Source: JADCCX01 sp031431475 (GTDB lineage: Bacteria > Pseudomonadota > Alphaproteobacteria > Rhizobiales > Beijerinckiaceae). From it: a DNA stretch of 64,000 nucleotides. The translations under genes were made by a program, and so were the position numbers. The DNA is taken from NCBI GenBank assembly GCA_031431475.1, contig JANPDL010000018.1:310001-374000 (forward strand), written 5' to 3'. This document shows, in pieces, positions 51,803 to 61,245 of this stretch; the first letter of the stretch is position 1; every line of letters starts with the position of its first letter. A model generated the notes under the pieces. That model was given only the letters and a program-made list of their open reading frames with translations. It had not been told where the DNA came from and did not search any database.

Positions 51803-52075
51803 TTACCACCGACGACGGCGGCGCCCAAACACGCGGCGGCGACGACCGAACACACGCCGTCTGCGTCGCCGACCCCACTGAACTGTCTCAACCGTCGGCT
51901 TTGCATCGACATGCGGACGGAAATCGCTTTCAAGCCGGTCCGATTCCAGCACGGGTATTTCCGGTGTAACCACCGGCATAACTGCCGCTTCAACTGCTTG
52001 CGGTGCGAGAACAGTGACTGTCGCTGCGGCCGCCGCCATTCCCAGCAACACTCTTCCAAAGGCTCTGCGATCCAT
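51803..52075 (-). CDS. Tat-signal protein with arginine-rich C-terminus (copy A)
   Basis: The 90-residue product begins MDRRAFGRVLLGMAAAAATV, a twin-arginine-type signal ending near AVEA. The mature part has an acidic/proline linker (about 34-65) and then a run of arginines with Val, Phe and Gly (GRRRRRRVFGRRRR). GGAGG lies six bases before the ATG. Copy B at 52291 has the same design. The very basic tail suggests binding to polyanions such as nucleic acid, lipid A or glucans; this is inference. Confidence 0.75.
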   Translation of the reverse strand: MDRRAFGRVLLGMAAAAATVTVLAPQAVEAAVMPVVTPEIPVLESDRLESDFRPHVDAKPTVETVQWGRRRRRRVFGRRRRVFGRRRRRW

Positions 52076-52226
52076 CTGCCCCTCCCATGGGTTTCGGATA
52101 TCCCTCCGGAATCGAAGGGAAGTTGATATTGCGACAGGGACGGATGGCAGGCAATCCATAAATCTCGCCGCAGCCAGATCACGCATAGAACGAAAATCAC
52201 GTTTTCGATGTGCTTGTACCCGAACC

Positions 52227-52260
52227 AAAGAAAATCCCTCCTGCATCGCTGCAGGAGGGA
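52227..52260 (-). terminator. Terminator of the 52291-52611 gene
   Basis: A perfect 11-bp stem (TCCCTCCTGCA / TGCAGGAGGGA) with a 4-nt loop is followed on the minus strand by TTTTC. It starts 30 bp after copy B stops, so the two Arg-rich genes end separately. Confidence 0.85.
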
Positions 52261-52290
52261 TCATCTGGTCACAAAACCAGCATCAGGCCC

Positions 52291-52611
52291 TTACCAGTAG
52301 TAGCGCCGACGATAATACCGGCGGCGGAACACCGGACGGTAGTACACACGCCGACGATAGATCCTGCGGCGGCGATAGAACACTCTCCGCCGCCGCCGCC
52401 GATAGAAGTAATATTGCGCCTTCTCGGTGGTTGGCATGCCATCAATGTCCGGGCGGAAATCCCCTTCCGTCCGTTCAGCTTCGGTCTTCGGTGCGTCGGG
52501 CGACATCACCGGCATCGGTGCGGCTTCCGCCGCTTCCGGTGCCAATGTGGTCACAACCGCTGCCGCGGCTGCAACGCCCATCAGTCCTCTTACAAACGCT
52601 CTACGATCCAT
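52291..52611 (-). CDS. Tat-signal protein with Arg/Tyr-rich C-terminus (copy B)
   Basis: The 106-residue product begins MDRRAFVRGLMGVAAAAAVV, nearly the same Tat-type signal as copy A, followed by an acidic linker with EGDFRPDIDGMPTTEKAQ (copy A has ESDFRPHVDAKPTVETVQ). The C-terminal 40 residues are almost only Arg and Tyr with Phe/Val (YRRRRRRVFYRRRRIYRRR). AGGAGG precedes the ATG. Copies A and B are clearly tandem paralogues whose basic tails have diverged in aromatic content. Function unknown. Confidence 0.8.
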   Translation of the reverse strand: MDRRAFVRGLMGVAAAAAVVTTLAPEAAEAAPMPVMSPDAPKTEAERTEGDFRPDIDGMPTTEKAQYYFYRRRRRRVFYRRRRIYRRRVYYRPVFRRRYYRRRYYW

Positions 52612-52701
52612 CAGTCCCTCCTTGGTTGGTTTGGACATCACCCCTTTGTGCAAAGCTGGGCTCATTCTGATGAAGGGGAGATGAATGTCTAATCGGTAAC
52701 T

Positions 52702-53922
52702 TTACGTATCCACTTTGACCGTACTTGCCACTTGGGGCAGGCTAAAACCCTGCCGATATGGCCCTTCCGCTGCCAGTGCCAGACGCATGGCCTGAATATG
52801 CTCACGTTCGCGCTCCAGGTAATCCGAAACGGCGCGCTTGAGACGGGGATCGGCGATATCGTGGGCCGAATAGGTTGTGGATGGCATGTAGCCCCGCGCG
52901 AGCTTGTGCTCGCCCTGCGCACCAGCCTCGACACTTTTCAAACCATGGGCGATCGCAAAATCGATGGCTTGATAATAGCAGATCTCGAAATGCAGGCAGG
53001 GGTGATCCTCGATGCAGCCCCAGTTGCGACCGTAGAGCACGTCATTGCCGATGAAGTTGATAGCCCCTGCAATGTATTGGCCATTGCGTTTGGCCATCAC
53101 GAGCAAGATCTGGTCGGCCATGCTGCGACCGATCTCGGAGAAGAACAGACGGTTGAGATAGGGCCGGCCCCATTTCCGGCTTCCAGTATCGATGTAGAAC
53201 CTGAGGAAGGCGTCCCAGTGCTCTTCGGTGATTGCGTCCCCGGTGATGCATTCGACCGTGATGCCGTTTTGCAGGGCGGTCTGCCGCTCTTTGCGGATAT
53301 TCTTGCGCTTACGCGAGGCCAATGTCTCCAGAAATGCTTCGAACGAAGCATAACCCGCATTACTCCAATGAAACTGCTGGTCCACGCGCTGCAGGAAGCC
53401 GCTCGTGCCCAAGGCTATCCATTCGCGCTCGGTCGGGAAGGTGATGTGAATGGACGAGGCGCCCGTTCGATCCCGCACCATTCGCAGTCCCTGGATCAGG
53501 GCCTTTTCGGCGCTTTCAGCCATATCACCCGCTCGCACCAGCAGGCGAGGGCCAGTCACCGGGGAAAACGGCGAGGACACCTGTAACTTGGGATAATACT
53601 GCCCGCCAGCCCGTGCGAAAGCGTCGGCCCAGCCGTGATCGAAGACATATTCGCCCTGGCTGTGAGTCTTGAGATAGCAGGGGGCTGCCGCCAGCAATTG
53701 CCCATCTTCTGTTTCCACCAATACATGCGCCGGATTCCAGCCGCTGCGCCCGCCTGTGCAGCCCGAAACCTCCAGGGCAAGCAGAAAGGCATGCGATACG
53801 AAGGGATTGGGCTTGCCCGCAGCATCGCTGCCCATGGCGCAATTGTCCCAATCCGCAGCAGGAATACTAGCCAGCGAAGGTTCGACGCGAATCTGGAGAG
53901 TGGAAGGCGTTTTAGTGATCAC
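52702..53922 (-). CDS. GNAT-fold protein of the COG3146/DUF482 family
   Basis: The roughly 406-residue protein matches this family: IPAADWDNCA, then PNPFVSHAFLLALEVSGC near the N-terminus, AAPCYLKTHSQGEYVFDHGW, a central LASRKRKNIRKERQ and a C-terminal HFEICYYQAIDFAIAHGLK with GAQGEHKLARGYMP. Members are predicted N-acyltransferases related to peptide-bond-forming FemX-type enzymes; the substrate is unknown. No ATG suits homologue length. A GTG at 53922 gives MITKTPSTLQIRVEP; the open frame extends to 54036. Confidence 0.82.
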   Translation of the reverse strand: MITKTPSTLQIRVEPSLASIPAADWDNCAMGSDAAGKPNPFVSHAFLLALEVSGCTGGRSGWNPAHVLVETEDGQLLAAAPCYLKTHSQGEYVFDHGWADAFARAGGQYYPKLQVSSPFSPVTGPRLLVRAGDMAESAEKALIQGLRMVRDRTGASSIHITFPTEREWIALGTSGFLQRVDQQFHWSNAGYASFEAFLETLASRKRKNIRKERQTALQNGITVECITGDAITEEHWDAFLRFYIDTGSRKWGRPYLNRLFFSEIGRSMADQILLVMAKRNGQYIAGAINFIGNDVLYGRNWGCIEDHPCLHFEICYYQAIDFAIAHGLKSVEAGAQGEHKLARGYMPSTTYSAHDIADPRLKRAVSDYLEREREHIQAMRLALAAEGPYRQGFSLPQVASTVKVDT

Positions 53923-54065
53923 GAATGTTTCCAAGGTTATCGACTCTGATACCGTGGATCGGCACGCCAAGCGTTGCAACTGCGCAAAAAGTCTCGGGCA
54001 TTTCTGTGTCTTGCATTGTCTATTCCGGAGGATCACATGACGGAAATGCTGAAAGGAGCCCGCTC

Positions 54066-54929
54066 ATGATTGCCACAGCGTCAGAAACTGCAATGCCAGT
54101 TCTCGAATCCCACCGCAGTCCCATCCGTATCGAATCGGTTGCCTTGACCGTGCGTGATCTTGATCGTGTCACGCATTTCTACACGGATGTCATTGGATTG
54201 ACCGTGCTGCACGAAGGCGGAACCCGCGTTGATCTGGGCAACGATGGCATAACCTTGATGTCACTCACAGGCGACCCTGATGTAGCTCTTGCTCCCGAAG
54301 GTGCGCCCGGTCTGTTCCATACGGCGTTCCTGCTGCCCGAGCGCCGCGATCTCGGCCAATGGCTGCGCAAGGCAGTGGACAATGCATGGGCGCTGGAGGG
54401 CATGGCCGATCACCTCGTGAGCGAGGCACTCTATCTCTCGGACCCGGAAGGCAATGGCATCGAGATATACCGCGACCGGCCCCGTGATGAATGGACCTAT
54501 AACGGCGACAAGGTCCGCATGGCGAATGCACGGATTCCTGTGCCAGAGCTTCTGGCATTGGCGGAAGGCGACGAGCCGGGCAAGACATACCGGATGCCGC
54601 GTGGGGCCCGCATCGGCCATGTCCATCTGTGCGTCAACGCGCTTGAACCGGCTGCTGTTGTTATCGAAACCCAATGGGGCATCCCAGTGATGTGCAATTA
54701 TCCCGGCGCGACCTTCTTTGGATCAGGTGGCTATCACCATCACATCGCCGCCAACATCTGGCGCACACAGGGTGGTCAGCAGCGGGAAGCAGGTCAGACG
54801 GGCCTTGCAGGCGTCACGCTGGCGGCAGATGCGGCGAGTCGTGCAGCTCTTGGCACAGCATGGCTTACCGCAGGTGGTAGCGCCACAAGCCTGACAACGC
54901 TGGATGGATTGACGTTCAATCTGGCTTAA
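54066..54929 (+). CDS. VOC family protein, CatE-like two-domain dioxygenase/glyoxalase fold
   Basis: The 287-residue product has two VOC modules: SVALTVRDLDRVTHFYTDVI to LYLSDPEGNGIEIYRDRPRD, and IGHVHLCVNALE to GYHHHIAANIW. The layout and the DPEGNGIEIYRDRP motif resemble B. subtilis CatE-type catechol 2,3-dioxygenases, but the substrate is not known. AGGAG lies seven bases before the ATG at 54066. It is divergent from the GNAT-fold gene and convergent with parE, leaving 13 bp between the stops. Confidence 0.85.
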   Translation: MIATASETAMPVLESHRSPIRIESVALTVRDLDRVTHFYTDVIGLTVLHEGGTRVDLGNDGITLMSLTGDPDVALAPEGAPGLFHTAFLLPERRDLGQWLRKAVDNAWALEGMADHLVSEALYLSDPEGNGIEIYRDRPRDEWTYNGDKVRMANARIPVPELLALAEGDEPGKTYRMPRGARIGHVHLCVNALEPAAVVIETQWGIPVMCNYPGATFFGSGGYHHHIAANIWRTQGGQQREAGQTGLAGVTLAADAASRAALGTAWLTAGGSATSLTTLDGLTFNLA

Positions 54930-54942
54930 TCCGGCCCGAACG

Positions 54943-57105
54943 TCATAAATCCAGGAACTCCTTGCTCGCGAAGGCCGCGTTTTCCTGAATGAAGGCAAAG
55001 CGCGCTTCTGGCTTGTTGCCCATCAGGCGCTCGACCGAATCCGAGGTGTCTGCCCGCTCGTCGTTCTCCACCATGACCTTGAGAAGCATCCGCTTCTTCG
55101 GGTCCATCGTGGTTTCCTTGAGCTGGGCCGGCAGCATTTCGCCAAGCCCCTTGAAGCGTCCGACCTCGATTTTGCCGCGCGATCCCATTGACGCGATGAT
55201 CTCGTCCCGGTGCTTTTCATCCCGCGCATAGAGGCTTTTCGTGCCTTGCTGCACCCGGAACAGGGGCGGACACGCCAGATAGAGATGCCCGCGGTCAATG
55301 AGGCGCGGCATCTGCCGGTAGAAGAACGTGATGAGCAGAGACGCGATATGCGCGCCGTCTACATCCGCGTCGGTCATGATGATCACGCGCTCATAGCGCA
55401 GGTCATCATCCCGGTATTGCGCGCCCATGCCGCAGCCAAGTGCCTGTGTCAGGTCCGACAGCTGCTGATTGGCCGAAAGCTTGTCGCGACCGGCTGAGGC
55501 TACATTCAATATCTTGCCCCGTAACGGAAGAATGGCCTGCGTCGCGCGATCACGCGCCATTTTGGCGGAGCCGCCGGCAGAATCACCCTCGACGATGAAC
55601 AGTTCCGAACCAAGCGCGCCCGTGTTCGAGCAATCCGCCAGTTTGCCCGGCAACCGCAATTTGCGCACTGCCGTCTTGCGCGCCACATCCTTTTCGGCCC
55701 GGCGACGCAGGCGGTCTTCCGCACGCTCCACCACGAAATCGAGCAGCTTCTCCGCCTGGTTCTTGTAGGCCGCAAGCCAGTGATCGAAGGCATCGCGAAT
55801 CGTATTCTCGACGATACGTGAAGCTTCAACAGTTGCCAGCTTGTCCTTGGTCTGGCCCACGAATTCCGGTTCGCGGATCGCAACGGACAGCATGGCCGAG
55901 ATCTGGACCATGACATCATCCGTGGTGACGTCCTTGAAGCGTTTGGATTGCCCGATGCGCTCGGCATGGTCCTTCAGCGCGCGCAGCATGGCGATGCGGA
56001 AGCCGCCTTCATGGGTGCCGCCTTCCGCTGTCGGGATGGTGTTGCAGTAAGAAGAAATATGGCCGTCTTCCACGGCCAGCCAGGCCACCGCCCATTCAAC
56101 AGCGCCGTGCCTGCCGACTTCGCCCGCGCGTCCGGCAAACATCTGGTCCGTCACCAGTGTCTTGCCTTCGATCTCGCGCACGAGATAATCCTTCAGGCCG
56201 CCCGGAAAGCGGAACACGGCCTTTTCGGGAACCCCGTCGCCTTTAAGCAGCGCCGCATCACAGGACCAGCGGATTTCGACACCACCGAAGAGATACGCCT
56301 TGGAGCGCGCCATCTTGAACAGGCGGGCAGGGGAGAATTGTGCGCCGTCCTTGAAGATTTGCTGATCCGGTTTGAAGCGAATGCGGGTACCACGCCGATT
56401 GTGGACCTTGCCGAGACTTTCAAGCTTGCCCAGCGGAAGCCCGCGCGAAAAAGACATTCGGTAGAGTTTCTGGTCTTTCGCGACCTCAACTTCCACCAGT
56501 TCTGACAGCGCATTGACGACCGAAATACCGACGCCGTGCAACCCACCGGACGTTTCATAGGCCTTGCCATCGAACTTGCCGCCTGCGTGCAGCGTGCACA
56601 TGATGACTTCAATGGTCGATTTGTCCGGAAATTTCTTGTGCGGCTCGAATGGAATTCCCCGCCCGTTGTCCGTAACGGTCAGGAACCCGTCAGCACCAAG
56701 CTCCACTTCGATGAAAGTCGCATGGCCCGCCACAGCTTCGTCCATCGAGTTGTCGATGACTTCGGCGAAAAGATGATGCAGCGCTTTTTCATCCGTACCG
56801 CCAATATACATACCGGGACGGCGGCGCACGGGCTCGAGGCCTTCGAGCACTTCGATTGAATCGGCGTTGTAGTCGTCTCCGCCTCCTCGCCCACCACCAC
56901 CACCGGCAGTCTTGGGATTGGAAGCCGGTCGGGTATCCGCGGATGGAGCGGGCGACTTGGTCAATAGGCGTTCATTCGGCGAACGAGTATCGTCAATTGC
57001 GCGCGGCACAGGGCGCGATTCAAGCGACTTCGGCGGCACGAGATCCTGTGCCGCTTTCTCGAGTTCGCCGAAGAGATCCCGGGCTTGTCCGGATTTGGGA
57101 GCCAT
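54943..57105 (-). CDS. parE: DNA topoisomerase IV subunit B (ParE)
   Basis: ParE is the ATPase subunit of the topoisomerase that separates linked daughter chromosomes. The 720 residues have a GHKL ATPase domain (EVIDNSMDEAVAGHA, VTDNGRGIPFEPHKK, GGLHGVGISVVNALS), the transducer and a Toprim domain (LFIVEGDSAGGSAKMAR, MTDADVDGAHIASLL). The N-terminal 80 residues are an extra, low-complexity extension with a glycine run (AGGGGGRGGGDD), often seen in alphaproteobacterial ParE. ParE rather than GyrB is inferred from the segment ALHHLFAEVIDNSMDEAVAG and length. Confidence 0.92.
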   Translation of the reverse strand: MAPKSGQARDLFGELEKAAQDLVPPKSLESRPVPRAIDDTRSPNERLLTKSPAPSADTRPASNPKTAGGGGGRGGGDDYNADSIEVLEGLEPVRRRPGMYIGGTDEKALHHLFAEVIDNSMDEAVAGHATFIEVELGADGFLTVTDNGRGIPFEPHKKFPDKSTIEVIMCTLHAGGKFDGKAYETSGGLHGVGISVVNALSELVEVEVAKDQKLYRMSFSRGLPLGKLESLGKVHNRRGTRIRFKPDQQIFKDGAQFSPARLFKMARSKAYLFGGVEIRWSCDAALLKGDGVPEKAVFRFPGGLKDYLVREIEGKTLVTDQMFAGRAGEVGRHGAVEWAVAWLAVEDGHISSYCNTIPTAEGGTHEGGFRIAMLRALKDHAERIGQSKRFKDVTTDDVMVQISAMLSVAIREPEFVGQTKDKLATVEASRIVENTIRDAFDHWLAAYKNQAEKLLDFVVERAEDRLRRRAEKDVARKTAVRKLRLPGKLADCSNTGALGSELFIVEGDSAGGSAKMARDRATQAILPLRGKILNVASAGRDKLSANQQLSDLTQALGCGMGAQYRDDDLRYERVIIMTDADVDGAHIASLLITFFYRQMPRLIDRGHLYLACPPLFRVQQGTKSLYARDEKHRDEIIASMGSRGKIEVGRFKGLGEMLPAQLKETTMDPKKRMLLKVMVENDERADTSDSVERLMGNKPEARFAFIQENAAFASKEFLDL

Positions 57106-57267
57106 ATCTGCCTGACCGCCTGATTCGCTGTTCGCTCTTTATGGCATGGCAGCGGGCAAGGGGGAACGGAATGGCAACTGCGCGCCGATATATGCCAGAA
57201 AAACAAAACGGGCAGCTCTCGCCACCCGCCGTCCGAACGCGCAGTACATCCGTGCTACGTTCATGGC

Positions 57268-57292
57268 GTAACAATGAACCAATCATTGTTAC
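57268..57292. promoter_or_regulatory. 10-bp inverted repeat upstream of parE
   Basis: GTAACAATGA and TCATTGTTAC form a perfect 10-bp inverted repeat around 5 nt, centred about 175 bp before the parE start. It is AT-rich with no T-run, which suits a dimeric regulator's operator. The surrounding 57106-57430 stretch (325 bp) shows no convincing gene. Confidence 0.5.
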
Positions 57293-57430
57293 AAAATGAT
57301 GAATGAATCCGGGTGATTTGATGGCTTTCGGTCTTCGAAGGGCTGTGAGGGAACGTTAACGACTGCTGACATATCATCGTCATGCAAATCAGTGCGTATG
57401 TGTTGCGTAGGGGTGCCAGATGTCAGTGCG

Positions 57431-57658
57431 TTATTTGTCTGCCGAAAGAGCCATAGCCGCCGCCGGCGCAGCTTTTGCCTGCCCCGATGATGATTTCTCC
57501 GATTTGGCACGTGCGCGCACCGCCGCCAGCCAAGCCATGGGGTTCAGCATGGTGTGCCGCCGCATTGCGCGCAGGATGCTGGTGTCGCTGGGTTTCTGAT
57601 ATCGCGTATGATGCGCCGCATTGCTTGCGAGCACATCAACGTTGTCCTGACTGCACAT
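57431..57658 (-). CDS. Doubtful small ORF downstream of the GGDEF gene
   Basis: A 75-codon frame on the same strand as, and 20 bp after, the GGDEF gene. The product is Ala/Lys/Arg-rich (MLNPMAWLAAVRARAKSEKS) without a recognisable domain or good ribosome binding site. It may be a small basic protein or chance. Confidence 0.28.
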   Translation of the reverse strand: MCSQDNVDVLASNAAHHTRYQKPSDTSILRAMRRHTMLNPMAWLAAVRARAKSEKSSSGQAKAAPAAAMALSADK

Positions 57659-57678
57659 TTTGCAGAAAATACTGCTGA

Positions 57679-58749
57679 TTAGGCCGCTTGCCCACTCGCA
57701 GGCATCGGTGTCACAGCCGGATCTGTCTCCGCCAGCACCATGTTCCGCCCGCCGCGCTTGGCCGCATAGAGCGCTGTATCAGCACGTTCGATGATCGTGG
57801 TCGGTGTGTCTTCCTTGCGAAAGACTGCAACACCGATAGAAATTGTGACGCGCCCCAGATTTTCGCCGGTTGAGCGCTTCACCAGTTCGCGACTCATAAC
57901 GGCCTTGCGCACCTGCTCGGCGACCTGGATAGCGCCGCGGAGGTTGCAGCCCGGCAGAATGATGGCAAATTCTTCGCCGCCAAAACGTGCGGCAGTATCC
58001 AGTCCCTTGACGTTCTGCTTGATTGACATGGCGACAAGCCTGAGCACCTGATCACCCGTAAGATGGCCGTAGGTGTCGTTGAACTTCTTGAAGTGATCAA
58101 TATCGGTCATAAGAACCGCGAGTTCGTCGCCTGTCCGTTGCGCATGGCGCAGAGCATCAGCAAGTGCCGTATCAAAGAACATGCGATTGGCCAGCGTGGT
58201 CACCGGATCGATCTGGCTTTCGGTGCGGATCGATTCGAGCGCCTCACGCAGTTCGATCACTTCCGTTTTCGCTTCACCGAGTTGTTCCGATAACTTGCCG
58301 TTTAGCCTGGACATATTGCGGGTAGATGCCAGAAGATCGCTGATGATCGCGCGCAGGCGCTCTTCGCCCACCCCCAATTCCATCTCGTCGACTGACCCAT
58401 TCAGCGTACCGCTGTAATTGTTGATTTCGCCTTTGGCGCTGTCCAGCGCCTCACCCACAGTATCCATCTGGCTAAGCAGGCGCACGGTCGCGCGCTCGGC
58501 TTCCGCCGTGAAGCGATTCGTATTGATGAAACGGTCGTAGATTTCATCAAGCTCAGACTGCGTAACACGCCCGAACTTGCGCAGCAGATCATTGATCGCG
58601 CGCATCAGGGCCGGGTGGTGACCCGTTACGTAGGTGTACCAGAGCTCATAAGCCCGAGGATAAGCAGCTGTTCGGTGCCCGCGGATGTGGGCAAACGCTT
58701 TCTCACCAATCGATATTGTGCGCTCGTAGTCGCTTCTGTTTTGCGACAT
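57679..58749 (-). CDS. GGDEF domain diguanylate cyclase
   Basis: The 356-residue protein has a helical N-terminal region (about 1-175, with a coiled-coil-like NMSRLNGKLSEQLGEAKTEV) and a C-terminal GGDEF domain: DPVTTLANRMFFD, LMTDIDHFKKFNDTYGHLTG, the active-site loop RFGGEEFAIILPG (GGEEF variant) and VTISIGVAVF. The intact signature predicts cyclic-di-GMP synthesis. No RxxD inhibitory site is evident before the GGEEF loop. No membrane segment or known sensor domain is seen. GAGGA six bases before the ATG at 58749 fixes the start. Confidence 0.9.
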   Translation of the reverse strand: MSQNRSDYERTISIGEKAFAHIRGHRTAAYPRAYELWYTYVTGHHPALMRAINDLLRKFGRVTQSELDEIYDRFINTNRFTAEAERATVRLLSQMDTVGEALDSAKGEINNYSGTLNGSVDEMELGVGEERLRAIISDLLASTRNMSRLNGKLSEQLGEAKTEVIELREALESIRTESQIDPVTTLANRMFFDTALADALRHAQRTGDELAVLMTDIDHFKKFNDTYGHLTGDQVLRLVAMSIKQNVKGLDTAARFGGEEFAIILPGCNLRGAIQVAEQVRKAVMSRELVKRSTGENLGRVTISIGVAVFRKEDTPTTIIERADTALYAAKRGGRNMVLAETDPAVTPMPASGQAA

Positions 58750-58891
58750 CAGTTTCCTCGACACTTAACAATTATGAAGAGGATGACAGATGGGCTTTAA
58801 GGCCGGGTTAAGTTGATCCGTCGAGAGCGAACTATTGCAGGTTTGTCGCTTTGAAAGCCCGTCAGGCTTAACGTCTGACTGACGAAACGCC

Positions 58892-60421
58892 CTAGTTTGC
58901 GTTTTTCCGCACCGGACGCATCAGAAATCCCGGCATATGATCGCCCAGTCCCTTGACCGACGGGCCGTCATCATCAGGTTGATAGCGACGGGGCTCGCGG
59001 GATGACCGGGAATCCTGTGGTGCGCGCGGTTCGCTCGCTGGCCGTGGCTCCTGATATCTTGGCTCTTGAGTTCTGGGTTCCTGAGCCTTGGGCTCGGGAC
59101 GGGGGGAAGCATCGGCATGTGGCGCTGCTGCTTCCGCTCCGCCTCGCGCGGGACGATGAGAATCTCTTGGACGCTCGCCATCTCTTGATCGTTCGCCACG
59201 ACGGCCACGGGCCGGGCCATCGCTGTCGCGGCCACGGCGGCTGTCTCGCCTTGGCCGTTCATCCGCGTCCTCTGAAGTACCGGGAACGAAATCCGCTACT
59301 GATGGGCCATCCCAGGGAATGTCCTTCTTGAGCAAACCGGTGATCGCATCGAGATACTTCGTGTCGGCCTTGGAGGCGATGGAATAAGCCGTTCCGGTCC
59401 GTCCGGCGCGACCGGTGCGGCCAATGCGATGAATGTAATCATCGGCGTGGATAGGGATGTCATAGTTGATGACGTGGCTGACATCAGGAATGTCCAAACC
59501 ACGCGCCGCGACATCTGATGCGACCAGCAATGGCACCCGTCCGGCCTTAAAGGAATCGAGCATGGCCATCCGCGCGCGCTGTTCCATGTCGCCGTGCAAG
59601 CCGCCAACATTAAAGCCGTGCTGTTCCAATGACTTGACCACAACAGCAATATCACGCTTGCGGTTGCAGAATATGATAGCATTCTTGAGATCAGTCGCTC
59701 CCCGCAGCACGCGGCGCAGGGTTTCGCGCTTCTCGAAATCCTTGGAACCCGATGCCACCAACATCTGGGTGATCGTGGTTGCCGCTGTTGCCGGTTTGGA
59801 AACCTCGACCTTGATCGGATTGCTCAGGAACTGCTCGGTGATGCGCTGGATTTCCGGTGGCATCGTGGCCGTGAAAAACAGTGTCTGGCGCGTGAACGGA
59901 GTCAGCTTGCAGATACGTTCGATGTCAGGGATGAAACCCATGTCCAGCATACGGTCAGCTTCGTCGATCACCAGCACTTCGATGCCTGTCATCAGCAATT
60001 TGCCACGCTCGAAGTGATCAAGCAGACGACCCGGTGTGGCGATCAGCACGTCAACTCCACGCGTGATCTTGGCATCCTGGTCGCCGAACGACACGCCGCC
60101 GATGAGCAGGGCGACATTAAGCTTGTGCTCTGCGCCATATTTGACAAAATTTTCCTCAACCTGAGCAGCAAGTTCACGGGTTGGTTCAAGAATTAGGGTG
60201 CGTGGCATGCGGGCACGAGCGCGGCCCTGTTCCAGCAGCGTCAGCATTGGCAGCGTGAATGCTGCTGTCTTGCCGGTACCAGTCTGGGCGATGCCCAGCA
60301 CGTCGCGCCGGGTCAGCACATGGGGAATGGCCTGCTCCTGAATAGGAGTTGGCGTGCTGTATCCGGCATTGGTAACAGCTTTGAGAACTTTCTCGGACAA
60401 TCCGAGATCGGCAAAGGACAT
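58892..60421 (-). CDS. DEAD-box RNA helicase, RhlE-like
   Basis: The 509-residue helicase has the Q-motif region (SFADLGLSEKVLKAV, TPIQEQAIP), Walker A AQTGTGKT, PTRELA, DEAD in VIDEADRMLDMGF, TAT in FFTATMPPE, and HRIGRTGRAGRTG. The C-terminal 130 residues are low-complexity, rich in Arg, Gly, Pro and Glu with repeated QEPR-like units, as in RhlE-type helicases that act in ribosome assembly and RNA decay. AGGAAG precedes the ATG at 60421; the frame opens at 60511. Confidence 0.92.
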   Translation of the reverse strand: MSFADLGLSEKVLKAVTNAGYSTPTPIQEQAIPHVLTRRDVLGIAQTGTGKTAAFTLPMLTLLEQGRARARMPRTLILEPTRELAAQVEENFVKYGAEHKLNVALLIGGVSFGDQDAKITRGVDVLIATPGRLLDHFERGKLLMTGIEVLVIDEADRMLDMGFIPDIERICKLTPFTRQTLFFTATMPPEIQRITEQFLSNPIKVEVSKPATAATTITQMLVASGSKDFEKRETLRRVLRGATDLKNAIIFCNRKRDIAVVVKSLEQHGFNVGGLHGDMEQRARMAMLDSFKAGRVPLLVASDVAARGLDIPDVSHVINYDIPIHADDYIHRIGRTGRAGRTGTAYSIASKADTKYLDAITGLLKKDIPWDGPSVADFVPGTSEDADERPRRDSRRGRDSDGPARGRRGERSRDGERPRDSHRPARGGAEAAAPHADASPRPEPKAQEPRTQEPRYQEPRPASEPRAPQDSRSSREPRRYQPDDDGPSVKGLGDHMPGFLMRPVRKNAN

Positions 60422-60535
60422 GAGGTCCGCTTCCTGTGGAAGGCCATAACGGCTTTCGGTCCCGCAGGCTGTGACGGCAATCGTATTGAAATGCAATGCT
60501 TTCCGGGCCACAGATTATCAAAAAAGGGATATGTT

Positions 60536-61243
60536 ATGGATGTTCTGTTCGTTCCGGGCCTGAATTGCACTGGCGCGCTCTTCTCGGCGCAAGTGAAGGC
60601 GCTAGAGCCGCGCTTCCGTTGCCATATCACGGATCACGGCGTGGCTGACAGCCTTGAGGCAATTGCAGCCGATGTTCTGGCAAAGGCACCGACACGCTTC
60701 GCGCTTTGTGGCCTTTCGCTGGGTGGTTATGTTGCATACGAAATCATCCGGCAGGCTCCCGAAAGGGTAATGGGTTTGGCGCTGCTGGATACACGCGCAG
60801 AACCGGACAGTGAGGAAGACGCCGAGCGCCGCCATCGCACTATCGCACTGGCAAAAGGCGGGCAATTTGATCAACTCCACGGAATTCTCTGGCCGCGCCT
60901 GGTTCATCCTGCGCGATTGGCTGAGAAAGAGCTGGAAAACACCGTGATCAGAATGATGCGCGATACGGGTGCAGAGCGGTTCATCCGGCAGCAAACAGCA
61001 GTACTGAACCGGATCGATTATCGACCGATTCTATCAGAAATTTCCATTCCAACACTGATCCTTGTGGGGGCCCAGGATGTGATTACCCCGCCGGATTATT
61101 CAAAAGCGCTCAATCGCGCGATAAAAGGATCGCGCTACGTCGAGATCGATGATTGCGGGCATCTCTCCACTCTCGAGAGACCGGAAGCCGTTACCGATGT
61201 TTTGCTTCAGCTGTTAAATGATATAAATACTCCAAACCACTGA
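60536..61243 (+). CDS. Alpha/beta hydrolase
   Basis: The 235-residue protein has the catalytic triad of the fold: nucleophile Ser61 in CGLSLGGYVAYEI, Asp182 in LVGAQDVITPP and His210 in DCGHLSTLERPEAV. Oxyanion region VPGLNCTGALF is near the N-terminus. Substrate unknown; small esterase or lactonase activity is possible. AAGGG before the ATG at 60536 supports the start. It is divergent from the helicase and ends 2 bp before the convergent small gene. Confidence 0.88.
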   Translation: MDVLFVPGLNCTGALFSAQVKALEPRFRCHITDHGVADSLEAIAADVLAKAPTRFALCGLSLGGYVAYEIIRQAPERVMGLALLDTRAEPDSEEDAERRHRTIALAKGGQFDQLHGILWPRLVHPARLAEKELENTVIRMMRDTGAERFIRQQTAVLNRIDYRPILSEISIPTLILVGAQDVITPPDYSKALNRAIKGSRYVEIDDCGHLSTLERPEAVTDVLLQLLNDINTPNH

Positions 61244-61245
61244 TG

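Noticed and set aside
57289..57510. Minus-strand ORF of 73 codons upstream of parE
   Set aside because: No start signal or recognisable product; it overlaps another doubtful frame and the inverted repeat region.
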